Source of the DNA: an uncultured bacterium
GTDB taxonomy: Bacteria > Verrucomicrobiota > Verrucomicrobiia > Opitutales > Intestinicryptomonadaceae
Reading direction: 5' to 3'
Length of the DNA: 12,084 nt
Assembly (NCBI GenBank): GCA_905214995.1
Contig: CAJMOT010000061.1
Location: 1 to 12,084, forward strand
Part shown: positions 1 to 6,023 of the stretch, piece by piece
How positions within the stretch are numbered: the stretch's first letter is position 1
Layout: each line of letters starts with the position of its first letter
Notes under the pieces: model-generated
Databases searched by the model: none
Seen by the model: the letters and a program-made list of their open reading frames with translations, nothing else
Told to the model about the DNA's origin: nothing
Position numbers and translations under genes: made by a program

Positions 1-30
1 GCTGATCCGCGCGATGCGCGGAGGGGTAAT

Positions 31-47
31 GCAGCGCTTGGCGCTGC
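31..47. repeat. 7-bp-stem hairpin, copy 1 (GCAGCGC / GCGCTGC)
   Basis: The arm GCAGCGC at 31-37 and the arm GCGCTGC at 41-47 flank a 3-nt loop. The same two arms recur at 128-134/138-144. Read on opposite strands, the copies share a flanking GTAA (GTAA then GCAGCGC, one extra T in copy 1). The two hairpins therefore sit as an inverted pair around the long palindrome. Confidence 0.6.
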
Positions 48-55
48 TGCCAGGT

Positions 56-93
56 AAGGGGAATATTCTCTCACGTGAGAGAATATCCCCCTT
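56..93. repeat. 38-bp loopless palindrome with one mismatch
   Basis: The sequence is symmetric about 74/75, with CACGTG at the centre. All 19 pairs match except 62/87. In a minus-strand transcript that pair is a G-U wobble, so the hairpin is continuous only when transcribed from the minus strand, the direction of every gene here. In a plus-strand transcript it is an A/C mismatch. It could act as a transcript-end hairpin that protects or terminates the upstream message, or as a binding site for a dimeric protein. No long U-tract follows. Confidence 0.6.
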
Positions 94-127
94 TGTTCGC
101 ACCCCTGCGGCACGCAGAGACTAAGGT

Positions 128-144
128 GCAGCGCTGCGCGCTGC
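128..144. repeat. 7-bp-stem hairpin, copy 2, abutting the stop codon
   Basis: The arm GCAGCGC at 128-134, the loop TGC and the arm GCGCTGC at 138-144 directly touch the TAA stop (145-147) of the preceding frame. It shares both arms with the hairpin at 31-47. It may be the first part of a transcript-end structure. No U-tract follows on the minus strand. Confidence 0.55.
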
Positions 145-636
145 TTACTTTTTGTTAGGATTATAATAATCCGTCTCCTCCGGCAGGACGATCGGCAGCC
201 CGTTCTGATACACCGGAAGCGTCTGGAACTTGAATCTCGACACCTTGTGCTTGCGGTCGATCTGCTCCTTGATGGCGGGGTCGACCTCGCCCTTACGGAT
301 GTACTCGTTCACCGCGTGGTAGGTAAAGCCGAGGTTGTCCTCGTCCGTCTTGCCGGTCAGGCCGTCGGACGGCGGCTTGATGAGGAAGCGCTCGGGAAGG
401 CCCAGCTCCGCGCCCAGCGCAATGACCTCCTCGGTCGTGTACATGCCCAGCGGCGAGAAAGCGCCCGCGCTGTCGCCGTAGATCGTGCAGTAGCCGACCC
501 AGTCCTCGGAAAGGTTGGAGGTGTTGACCACGATGCCCGCGTCCATGCTCTGGGCGATGGCGTACAGCGTCGCCATGCGGATGCGGGACGGCAGGTTCAC
601 CTTCGTCTGGCGGCTCGCGTCGATGCCCACGCGCGC
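145..636 (-). pseudogene. nadE: NadE C-terminal segment inside the metH frame
   Basis: Residues from about 820-824 to 982 of the chimeric frame correspond to the C-terminal half of NH3-dependent NAD+ synthetase, which amidates deamido-NAD+ using ATP. Visible family features are QTKVNLPSRIRM (829-840), NTSNLSEDWVGY (857-868), YGDSAGAFSPLGMYT (872-886), LPERFLIKPPSDGLTG (899-914) and the LGFTYHAVNEYI helix. The N-terminal half with the SGGIDS pyrophosphate loop that binds ATP is absent, so this cannot be an active synthetase. All 11 isoleucine codons are ATC (10) or ATT (1), unlike the ATA-rich remainder of the frame. The native stop codon is retained. Confidence 0.85.
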
Positions 637-3093
637 CATCTCGTCGAGAGACGGGGTTATCAGGCCGCTCAGCCCTACCACCGCGGCGCCGCGCGCGGCC
701 TCGACTATGCGCTCAGGCTCGACCATCACCCCGAGATCCTCCACGCGGAAGCCGTTGCAGGAAAGCACCACGGCAACGATGTTTTTGCCGATGTCGTGAA
801 CGTCTCCCTTGACGGTGGCCAGAACAACTTTCGGGCCCGTCGCCGACGCCCCTTTGGGCATGTAGGGCTCGAGGGCGGCGACAGCGCGCTTCATCACGCG
901 CGCGCTCTTGACGACCTGCGGCAGGAACATTTTGCCCGCCCCGAATAGCTCGCCTACCCTGCGCATGGCGGACATCAGCGGCTTTTCAATCACCGCGAGC
1001 GCGTCTTTGAGCTCGCCGTAAAAGTGCATTGCAACCTCCTCCGCCCTGTCCTCCTCGCCTTTGAGGAATATGCGCAGCAGCCTGTCGTCCCAGGAGAGCG
1101 AATCCCAGTCGGAATGCTCCCGCCTGCTTCCGGCGGCGTCCTTTTTGTAGTCGCCCGCGATTTCCAGAAGCCTCTCCGTAGCCCCGGGGTCGGAATTTAA
1201 AATCACGTCCTCGACGGCGCGGCGCAGGCGGGGATCGATGTCGTCGTATGGCGCGAGCATTCCGGCGTTGACTATCCCCATGTCAAGGCCCGCCGCGCGC
1301 GCGTGGTAGAGGAAAACGCTGTGCATAGCCTCCCTTACGGCATTGTTGCCGCGCAGCGCAAAGCTTATGTTGCTGACCCCCGCGCTCGTCCGCGCGAGCG
1401 GGCAAGAAGCCTTTATGCGGCGGACGGCCTCTATAAAGTCCGCCCCGTAGGAGTTGTGCTCGGGCATTCCCGTAGCCACGGTCAGGACGTTGGCGTCGAA
1501 AATTATGTCCTCCGGGTTGAAATCCGCCTTTTCGACGAGCAGGCGATACGCCCTTTGGCATATCCCGACGCGCCTTTCCAGCGTCGTTGCCTGCCCCCGC
1601 TCGTCGAATGCCATTACGACCGCAGCCGCGCCGAACTTGCGGATTTCCGCCGCATGCGCCAAAAACTCCCCCTCGCCGGCTTTCAGGCTTATGGAGTTCA
1701 CGACGGGCTTTCCCTGCACGCATTTGAGGCCCGCAACTATCGTGTTCCAGTCGGACGAGTCTATCATCGTACCCACCCGCGCGATTTCTGGCTCCGAGCC
1801 TATGAGATTGAGAAAACGCCTCATGCACGCCGCGGAATCGAGCATTCCCTCGTCGAAGTTCACGTCTATCAGATTCGCGCCGTTTTCCACCTGCCCGCGC
1901 GCGACGGCGAGGGCGTCGGAAAACCTGCCCTCCTTTATCATCTTGCGGAAGGCGAGAGAGCCCATGACGTTCGTGCGCTCGCCCACGAAGGCGAAGGGTG
2001 CGCCGCGCTCGGGCATGGCGAAGGGCTCGAGCCCCGCCAAAACCAAATCGCGAGAGCGAGGGCGCGGCTTGCGCGGGGCGAATTTGCCGCACTCGCGTAC
2101 TATCGCCTCTATGTGCGCGGGAGTCGTGCCGCAGCACCCGCCGAATACGTTCACCAGCCCTTCGCGCGCATAGGCGGCAAGCTTCGAGGCGGTATCCTCG
2201 GGGGACTCGTCGTACCCCGATTCCGAAAACGGGTTCGGAAGCCCCGCGTTGGGGTAACAGTGCGTGAAGCACTCCGCAATCCTGTCGAACTCCTCGACAT
2301 ACGGGCGCATCTTGTCCGCGCCGAGCGCGCAGTTGAGCCCCACAAAGAGGGGGTCGGCGTGGCGCACTGAGGCGTAAAACGCGGCTATCGTCTGGCCGCT
2401 CAGAATCCTCCCCGAGGCGTCGGAAACCGTCATGCTGATTCCGACGGGCGGGCGCTCGCCCCACTTTTCGCAGAGCGTCAGATACGCGTATATTGCGGCC
2501 TTGACATTGAGCGTGTCGAAAGAGGTCTCTATCAGAAAGAGGTCGGCGCCCGCATCGTGCAAAGCTTCCATCTGCGGAGCGTAAGCCGCCGCGAGCGAGT
2601 CGAAATCCACGGCGCGCGCGGCGGGGTCCTCTACGTCGGAGGATATGCTCGCGGACTTGTTCATCGGCCCTATCGAGCCCGCGACAAACAGCGGCTTGCC
2701 CCCGAATTTTGCGGAAGCCCTGCCGGCTTCCTCCCGCGCGATTTCTACGGCGCGGGCGTTCATGCGGCGCACGAGCTCCTCGCCGTTCCCGTATTCGGAC
2801 TGCACCAAAAGGTTCGCTCCGAAAGTTCCGGTAGTCACTATGTCGGCGCCCGCCTCGTAGTATGCGCGGTTGATTTTCGCGATTACGTCGGGGCGCGTGA
2901 GGTTCAGTATGTCGTTGTTCCCCAGCTGCGGCAGGGCGTTTGATTCGAGCTCCGGAAGGCCGCGGCGGAATTCGGATTCCGCGAGCTTCTCGCGCTGGAT
3001 GAGCGTGCCCATCGCGCCGTCGAGAAACGCCGTCCTCTCTTCAAGGAGCTTTTTAAGTTTCAGTCCGCTTTTGGACAAAGGCAGTTTAGGCAT
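145..3093 (-). CDS. metH: cobalamin-dependent methionine synthase fused in frame to the C-terminal half of NAD+ synthetase
   Basis: This is a 982-residue frame. Residues 1-819 are MetH, which moves a methyl group from 5-methyltetrahydrofolate to homocysteine through cobalamin. The homocysteine domain (about 15-340) has the zinc ligands Cys255, Cys320 and Cys321 (FGGCCGTTPAH). The folate domain starts at about 364, with DVNFDEGMLDS (410-420) and ATGMPEHNSYG (540-550). The cobalamin cap covers about 665-745. The cobalamin domain carries DVHDIG with the cobalt ligand His766, and SGLITPSLDEM ends at 819. There the MetH match stops: the rest of the B12 Rossmann fold and the AdoMet reactivation domain are missing. 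Residues from about 824 to 982 match NadE. Some bacteria lack the reactivation domain naturally, but not half the B12 fold. The ATG at 3093 lies 9 nt after hprK with no clear Shine-Dalgarno, suggesting coupling. Probably non-functional as written: a recombination product or an assembly chimera. Confidence 0.85.
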   Translation of the reverse strand: MPKLPLSKSGLKLKKLLEERTAFLDGAMGTLIQREKLAESEFRRGLPELESNALPQLGNNDILNLTRPDVIAKINRAYYEAGADIVTTGTFGANLLVQSEYGNGEELVRRMNARAVEIAREEAGRASAKFGGKPLFVAGSIGPMNKSASISSDVEDPAARAVDFDSLAAAYAPQMEALHDAGADLFLIETSFDTLNVKAAIYAYLTLCEKWGERPPVGISMTVSDASGRILSGQTIAAFYASVRHADPLFVGLNCALGADKMRPYVEEFDRIAECFTHCYPNAGLPNPFSESGYDESPEDTASKLAAYAREGLVNVFGGCCGTTPAHIEAIVRECGKFAPRKPRPRSRDLVLAGLEPFAMPERGAPFAFVGERTNVMGSLAFRKMIKEGRFSDALAVARGQVENGANLIDVNFDEGMLDSAACMRRFLNLIGSEPEIARVGTMIDSSDWNTIVAGLKCVQGKPVVNSISLKAGEGEFLAHAAEIRKFGAAAVVMAFDERGQATTLERRVGICQRAYRLLVEKADFNPEDIIFDANVLTVATGMPEHNSYGADFIEAVRRIKASCPLARTSAGVSNISFALRGNNAVREAMHSVFLYHARAAGLDMGIVNAGMLAPYDDIDPRLRRAVEDVILNSDPGATERLLEIAGDYKKDAAGSRREHSDWDSLSWDDRLLRIFLKGEEDRAEEVAMHFYGELKDALAVIEKPLMSAMRRVGELFGAGKMFLPQVVKSARVMKRAVAALEPYMPKGASATGPKVVLATVKGDVHDIGKNIVAVVLSCNGFRVEDLGVMVEPERIVEAARGAAVVGLSGLITPSLDEMARVGIDASRQTKVNLPSRIRMATLYAIAQSMDAGIVVNTSNLSEDWVGYCTIYGDSAGAFSPLGMYTTEEVIALGAELGLPERFLIKPPSDGLTGKTDEDNLGFTYHAVNEYIRKGEVDPAIKEQIDRKHKVSRFKFQTLPVYQNGLPIVLPEETDYYNPNKK

Positions 3094-3102
3094 TGCAAAA
3101 GT

Positions 3103-4074
3103 CTACTTTTCCATTTCGGATTTCATGTGCGCGATCAGCCTGTCGTTAAAGGCCTTTGCGCCGTCGTGCCCCATCTGGCGCAGCGCCTGAACCATCGCGG
3201 CGACCTCCACGAGGCGCGCCATGTCGCGCCCGGGGCGCACGGGTATTATAAAGTGGGGAATCTGCACCCCGAGCACGTCGAAATAATTTTTGTCGAGCCC
3301 CGTCCTGTCCTCGACAACCCCCGGCTGCCATTCGACGAACGTGACTATCATGTCTATGGACTTTTCGAGCCTGACGCAGCGTATGCCGAAGAGCTCGGCG
3401 ACGTTTATTATGCCGATTCCGCGGCACTCCATGTATCCGCGGTTGAGCTCGTTGCCCTTGCCGAGGACTATTTCGTCGCTGATTCTCTGGCAGTAAACGA
3501 GGTCGTCGGCGACGAGCGAATGCCCGTGATCTATGAGCGCGAGCGCGCACTCGCTCTTGCCGATTCCGCTGTCGCCGCGTATGAGGGTGCCGATTCCCTT
3601 GATGTCAAGCAGCGTGCCGTGCAGCGACATCCTCGGCGCAAACATTCTGTCGAGCCGCACGAGGACTTCCGCCGAAAACTCCTTGGACTTCATGCGCGTG
3701 CGCATGAGCGGTATCCTGTGGCGGCGCACGGCGTCGAGCATGGGCTTGGTGGGCGCGAGGTTGCGCGAAATCACTATGCACGGAATTTCGTGGGCGATCA
3801 TTTCCTCCATCACGGCGGACTGGCGGTCGTCGGGCAAATCGCGCATATACGCCATTTCTCCCGCGCCGAAGAGCTGGATGCGGCTGGACGCGAAATTCTT
3901 GTAATAGCCGGTGATGGCGAGGGCCGGGCGGTTGATGGTGGGCTCCAGTATCATCCTGTCGAAGCCGTCGGAGCCGGAAATGAGCTCGAGGTCGATAGAA
4001 TCCCTGAAGAAGTCGAAAAACTTTCTGACGGAGATTTCCTCCACCACTTTTATGCTGTTGCCTCGAATGGACAT
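3103..4074 (-). CDS. hprK: HPr kinase/phosphorylase
   Basis: HprK phosphorylates and dephosphorylates a regulatory serine of HPr-type phosphocarrier proteins, linking energy state to carbon metabolism. The 323 residues match the usual family length. The N-terminal regulatory domain (about 1-130) is followed by the kinase domain. That domain has the conserved His152 (SLHGTLLDIKG), Walker A GDSGIGKSE (167-175), the Asp pair in VADD (188-191), the family signature ECRGIGIINV (216-225) and RPGRD (280-284). All expected catalytic motifs are present. The gene starts 23 nt after lptB with a good AGGAG ribosome-binding site and is followed 9 nt later by metH, so the three look like one operon. No HPr (ptsH) gene lies in the window. 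The lptB-hprK neighbourhood recalls the proteobacterial lpt-rpoN-ptsN-hprK cluster, where HprK has regulatory rather than sugar-transport roles; applying that here is an inference. Confidence 0.95.
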   Translation of the reverse strand: MSIRGNSIKVVEEISVRKFFDFFRDSIDLELISGSDGFDRMILEPTINRPALAITGYYKNFASSRIQLFGAGEMAYMRDLPDDRQSAVMEEMIAHEIPCIVISRNLAPTKPMLDAVRRHRIPLMRTRMKSKEFSAEVLVRLDRMFAPRMSLHGTLLDIKGIGTLIRGDSGIGKSECALALIDHGHSLVADDLVYCQRISDEIVLGKGNELNRGYMECRGIGIINVAELFGIRCVRLEKSIDMIVTFVEWQPGVVEDRTGLDKNYFDVLGVQIPHFIIPVRPGRDMARLVEVAAMVQALRQMGHDGAKAFNDRLIAHMKSEMEK

Positions 4075-4083
4075 TTTGGCGTT

Positions 4084-4088
4084 CTCCT
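4084..4088 (-). promoter_or_regulatory. Shine-Dalgarno site of hprK
   Basis: AGGAG on the minus strand lies 9 nt upstream of the hprK ATG. It is the clearest Shine-Dalgarno site in the window and supports the chosen start. Most other genes here have weak, very close or no such motif. Confidence 0.7.
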
Positions 4089-4097
4089 GCGGGCGGG

Positions 4098-4838
4098 CTA
4101 CATTGAAAAGTTTTCGCCCAGATAAAATTTGCGGCTCTGCTCGTCGTTCACGAGGAAATCGCTCGTGCCCTCGCAGAGCACCTTGCCGTCGTGTATCAGA
4201 TAGGCGCGATCCACTATGCTCAGGGTTTCGCGCACGTTGTGGTCGGTTATCAAGACGCCGATATTCTTGGATTTCAACCCCCTGATGATGTCCTGCACCT
4301 CCGCGACGCTTATGGGGTCCACGCCGCTAAACGGCTCGTCCATCAGCAGGAACTTCGGGCGCGCGGTGAGAGCGCGGGTAATTTCGAGCCTCCTGCGCTC
4401 GCCTCCCGAGAGGGTGAAAGCCGGCTGGTCGGCAAGGCGGCTGAGGTTGAGCTCCTCGAGCATCGACTGCACGAAATCTTTGAGTTCGCCCTTCGGTATC
4501 GGGAGGTATTCGGCGACCGCAAGTATATTCTGGCGCACGGTGAGCTTCCTGAAAACCGACGCCTCCTGCGGCAGATAGCCTATTCCCATGCGGGCGCGCT
4601 TGTACATAGGAACCTCCGTAATATCCGCGCCGTCGAGAAACACCTTACCCTCCGTGGCGGGCACGAGGCCCACAATCATGTAAAAGCTCGTCGTCTTTCC
4701 GGCGCCGTTGGGCCCCAGCAGCCCCACGATTTCGCCCGCGCGCAGCTCCATGTTCACGCCCTTTACGACCCGCCGCCTGCCGTACTGCTTTACGAGGTTT
4801 TGCGTCTTTATGAACGATGTGCCGTCCTGAAATTCCAT
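4098..4838 (-). CDS. lptB: LPS export ABC transporter ATP-binding protein LptB
   Basis: LptB is the cytoplasmic ATPase that, with LptF and LptG, drives lipopolysaccharide from the inner membrane across the Lpt bridge. The 246 residues are close to the family length. In order: Walker A GPNGAGKTT (42-50), Q-loop Gln91 in GYLPQEASVFRKLTV, signature LSGGERRR (143-150), Walker B FLLMDEPFSGVDP (163-175) and H-loop His200 (ITDHNVRET). The run GYLPQEASVFRKLTV and the DEPFSGVDPISV stretch are typical of LptB rather than LivF-type ATPases. The leader before the ATG at 4838 is AT-rich (4839-4860) with no Shine-Dalgarno. A terminator at 4876-4907 separates it from the upstream gene, so lptB probably has its own promoter, although I could not pick out a convincing one. 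hprK follows after 23 nt. Confidence 0.95.
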   Translation of the reverse strand: MEFQDGTSFIKTQNLVKQYGRRRVVKGVNMELRAGEIVGLLGPNGAGKTTSFYMIVGLVPATEGKVFLDGADITEVPMYKRARMGIGYLPQEASVFRKLTVRQNILAVAEYLPIPKGELKDFVQSMLEELNLSRLADQPAFTLSGGERRRLEITRALTARPKFLLMDEPFSGVDPISVAEVQDIIRGLKSKNIGVLITDHNVRETLSIVDRAYLIHDGKVLCEGTSDFLVNDEQSRKFYLGENFSM

Positions 4839-4875
4839 AATAAAAAAACAATATCAATTACCCGCCCCCTGCAAC

Positions 4876-4907
4876 AAAAAAGAAGCGCGCGCCGCCGTCT
4901 GCGGCGG
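4876..4907 (-). terminator. intrinsic terminator upstream of lptB
   Basis: On the minus strand the stem CCGCCG / CGGCGG (4902-4907 and 4892-4897) closes a 4-nt loop. An outer GCGC pairing may extend it to about 4918. It is followed by CTTCTTTTTT (4885-4876). This is a standard GC stem plus U-tract, 16 nt past the stop of the small membrane protein gene, and it ends that transcript before lptB. Confidence 0.8.
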
Positions 4908-4922
4908 AACGGGAGCGCGGAA

Positions 4923-5138
4923 CTACCGGACATGCGAATTTTCCGGAGCCCCGCGCGCGGTATAGTAGATTCCGCAAATCCATATGAAGTACGCCGCGGG
5001 CGTCATTATCAAAAACGCGAGAATGGACGAAAAGAAAAACGCCGCGGCCTCCCCCCACCTCTTCTGCAAAAAGAGGCCGAATCCCGGAATTATTACCGAG
5101 GCGGCGATGTCTATTGCGATATTTGCGTATTTTTTCAT
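4923..5138 (-). CDS. small hydrophobic membrane protein of unknown function
   Basis: I do not recognise a named family. The 71-residue product starts MKKYANIAIDIAASVIIPGF. It has a hydrophobic segment at about 6-24, a short charged turn QKRWGE (25-30), a second long hydrophobic stretch at about 31-59 (one or two membrane passes) and a polar tail. The IPGFG then QKRWG arrangement vaguely recalls small inner-membrane proteins with a PG(F/L)G turn, but I would not assign one. The frame stays open upstream to an ATG at 5309. I prefer the start at 5138 because the Met-Lys-Lys lead-in begins a coherent membrane protein, while the upstream 57 residues look like translated noncoding sequence. No Shine-Dalgarno is seen. 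A terminator directly after the stop supports a real transcript. Confidence 0.6.
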   Translation of the reverse strand: MKKYANIAIDIAASVIIPGFGLFLQKRWGEAAAFFFSSILAFLIMTPAAYFIWICGIYYTARGAPENSHVR

Positions 5139-5367
5139 TCGGGGAAGCGGAAGGCAAAAGCGGACGGAAAGCCGCAAAACGCGCAGGAGAAAGGAAAGCG
5201 GCGCGGCTCCGAAAAATCCAAAGGCGCGGCGGATTCCGGTGAAAGCGAGAGGCGAAGCGGGCTCAGCAAAGGGTTTTGCCGCGCACCGCACGGAAAGCAC
5301 TCCGCGCATACGCGCGGACTCCCGCCCCGCAAAAGGAACGCCGCCCGCATCGCGTCCGCCCGAGACG
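5139..5367. other. noncoding stretch between the skp terminator and the small membrane protein
   Basis: This stretch is strongly purine-rich on the plus strand and pyrimidine-rich on the minus strand. I see no convincing gene, RNA structure or promoter in it. A start at 5309 would extend the small membrane protein through part of it, but that extension has Arg, Phe, Pro and Leu-rich low-information composition. The promoter of the small gene should lie here if the terminator at 5368-5394 works. Confidence 0.5.
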
Positions 5368-5394
5368 CCGAAAGCCCGCGACGCGGGCTTTCGG
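5368..5394 (-). terminator. 12-bp-stem terminator after skp
   Basis: A perfect 12-bp inverted repeat (5368-5379 and 5383-5394) with a 3-nt loop lies 15 nt past the skp stop codon. The 3' arm, GCGGGCTTTCGG on the minus strand, carries the U-run inside the stem, as in many compact AAAGCCCGC/GCGGGCTTT terminators. Being symmetric it could work both ways, but only minus-strand genes border it. It most likely ends the dnaB-bamA-skp transcript. Confidence 0.75.
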
Positions 5395-5409
5395 AGGGCG
5401 GGAAAGGAA

Positions 5410-5958
5410 TCACTTCGCCGCGGGAGCCGTGGCGTTGACCGCCTTTATCACGTCCTGCGTGATGTCGACTTCGGGCTTGGAGAAATAGCAGACGCTCTTT
5501 TCTACGATGAAGTCGGCGTTCTTTTCCTTCGCGACGGTCTTTATGATTTCCGAAATTTCCTGCATGTGGACTTTGCGGATTCCGGCGGCGTTTTCCTGAA
5601 GCTTCTGGGCGGTGGAGCGGCGCATGTTCTCCATGTTCTGCTCGATCTGGCGGATCTGGACGATAAGCGGCTGGGCTTCGGTTTCGACTATCTTGCGCTT
5701 GGCGTCCTCCGCGAGCGCGGGATTCTGCGCCTTCGTCTGGATGTCCTGAATTTTCTTCATCAAATCCTGGCGCTCCTTGTTCATCTTTTCGAGCTCGGCG
5801 TTCGTCGCGTCTACTGAAGTCTTTATCTGCGCGGCGGCCTCCTTTGCCTTATAATAGTTGGAATACACCTCGCTCATATTAACGACGTAAATGTTTGTCG
5901 CGGCGTGGAGCATTGTTGCGGCGAATATGCCGGCGAGAATTATCGATACTTTTTTCAT
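5410..5958 (-). CDS. skp: periplasmic chaperone, Skp/OmpH family
   Basis: Skp-type chaperones form trimers with coiled-coil arms that hold unfolded outer-membrane proteins in the periplasm for delivery to BamA. The 182-residue product has a clear signal peptide (MKKVSIILAG start, predicted cleavage after LHA at residue 19). A beta strand follows (NIYVVNMSEVYSNY), then a long charged helical region at about 36-125 rich in Glu, Lys and Gln, and a C-terminal part with ADFIVEKSVCYFSKPEVDIT. This is the OmpH layout and length. It lies 65 nt after bamA, the classic bamA-skp order. AAGGA sits only 1 nt before the ATG, which is unusually close. A strong terminator follows. The lpxD gene that often comes next in other bacteria is not here. 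Confidence 0.9.
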   Translation of the reverse strand: MKKVSIILAGIFAATMLHAATNIYVVNMSEVYSNYYKAKEAAAQIKTSVDATNAELEKMNKERQDLMKKIQDIQTKAQNPALAEDAKRKIVETEAQPLIVQIRQIEQNMENMRRSTAQKLQENAAGIRKVHMQEISEIIKTVAKEKNADFIVEKSVCYFSKPEVDITQDVIKAVNATAPAAK

Positions 5959-6023
5959 GTCCTTAGTTATTTTATCTATTAGTCGAAAATTCGGAAAAAA
6001 TGTTCAGGCAAATTTCCGGTTTT

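Larger units (their letters stand above)
1..144. other. hairpin-rich noncoding region downstream of the metH-nadE frame
   Basis: No plausible gene is seen here. The stretch holds at least five short inverted repeats: arms 7-12/16-21, 31-37/41-47, the long palindrome 56-93, 105-109/113-117 and 128-134/138-144. The last begins directly at the stop codon of the preceding frame. The density of palindromes suggests a transcription-end region or an intergenic palindromic repeat element. None of the hairpins is followed on the minus strand by a clear U-tract, so classical intrinsic termination is not demonstrated. Because the adjoining 145-636 looks foreign to the rest of the window, this region may be foreign too. 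Confidence 0.6.

Noticed and set aside
622..640. Programmed frameshift or intein at the MetH break
   Set aside because: There is no slippery sequence, no intein motif and no return to MetH sequence afterwards. The reading frame simply continues into NadE.
247..948. Long plus-strand open frame over metH
   Set aside because: It lies antisense to well-recognised MetH and NadE sequence and has the composition of a reverse-frame shadow in GC-rich DNA, with no family motif.
1303..2370. 355-codon plus-strand open frame
   Set aside because: It is antisense to the MetH homocysteine and folate domains, which are clearly the coding frame. Its translation is Arg, Ala and His-rich without recognisable motifs.
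3127..4125. 332-codon plus-strand open frame opposite hprK
   Set aside because: hprK on the minus strand has every catalytic motif. The plus-strand frame is a mirror shadow.
5139..5309. 57-residue N-terminal extension of the small membrane protein
   Set aside because: The extension is Arg, Phe, Leu and Pro-rich with no signal of its own, and a better start (Met-Lys-Lys) lies at 5138. I kept the shorter form but cannot exclude the longer.
4191..5438. 415-codon plus-strand open frame across lptB and the intergenic region
   Set aside because: It runs through lptB in antisense and through both terminators. The translation is Arg/Lys-rich low-complexity sequence.
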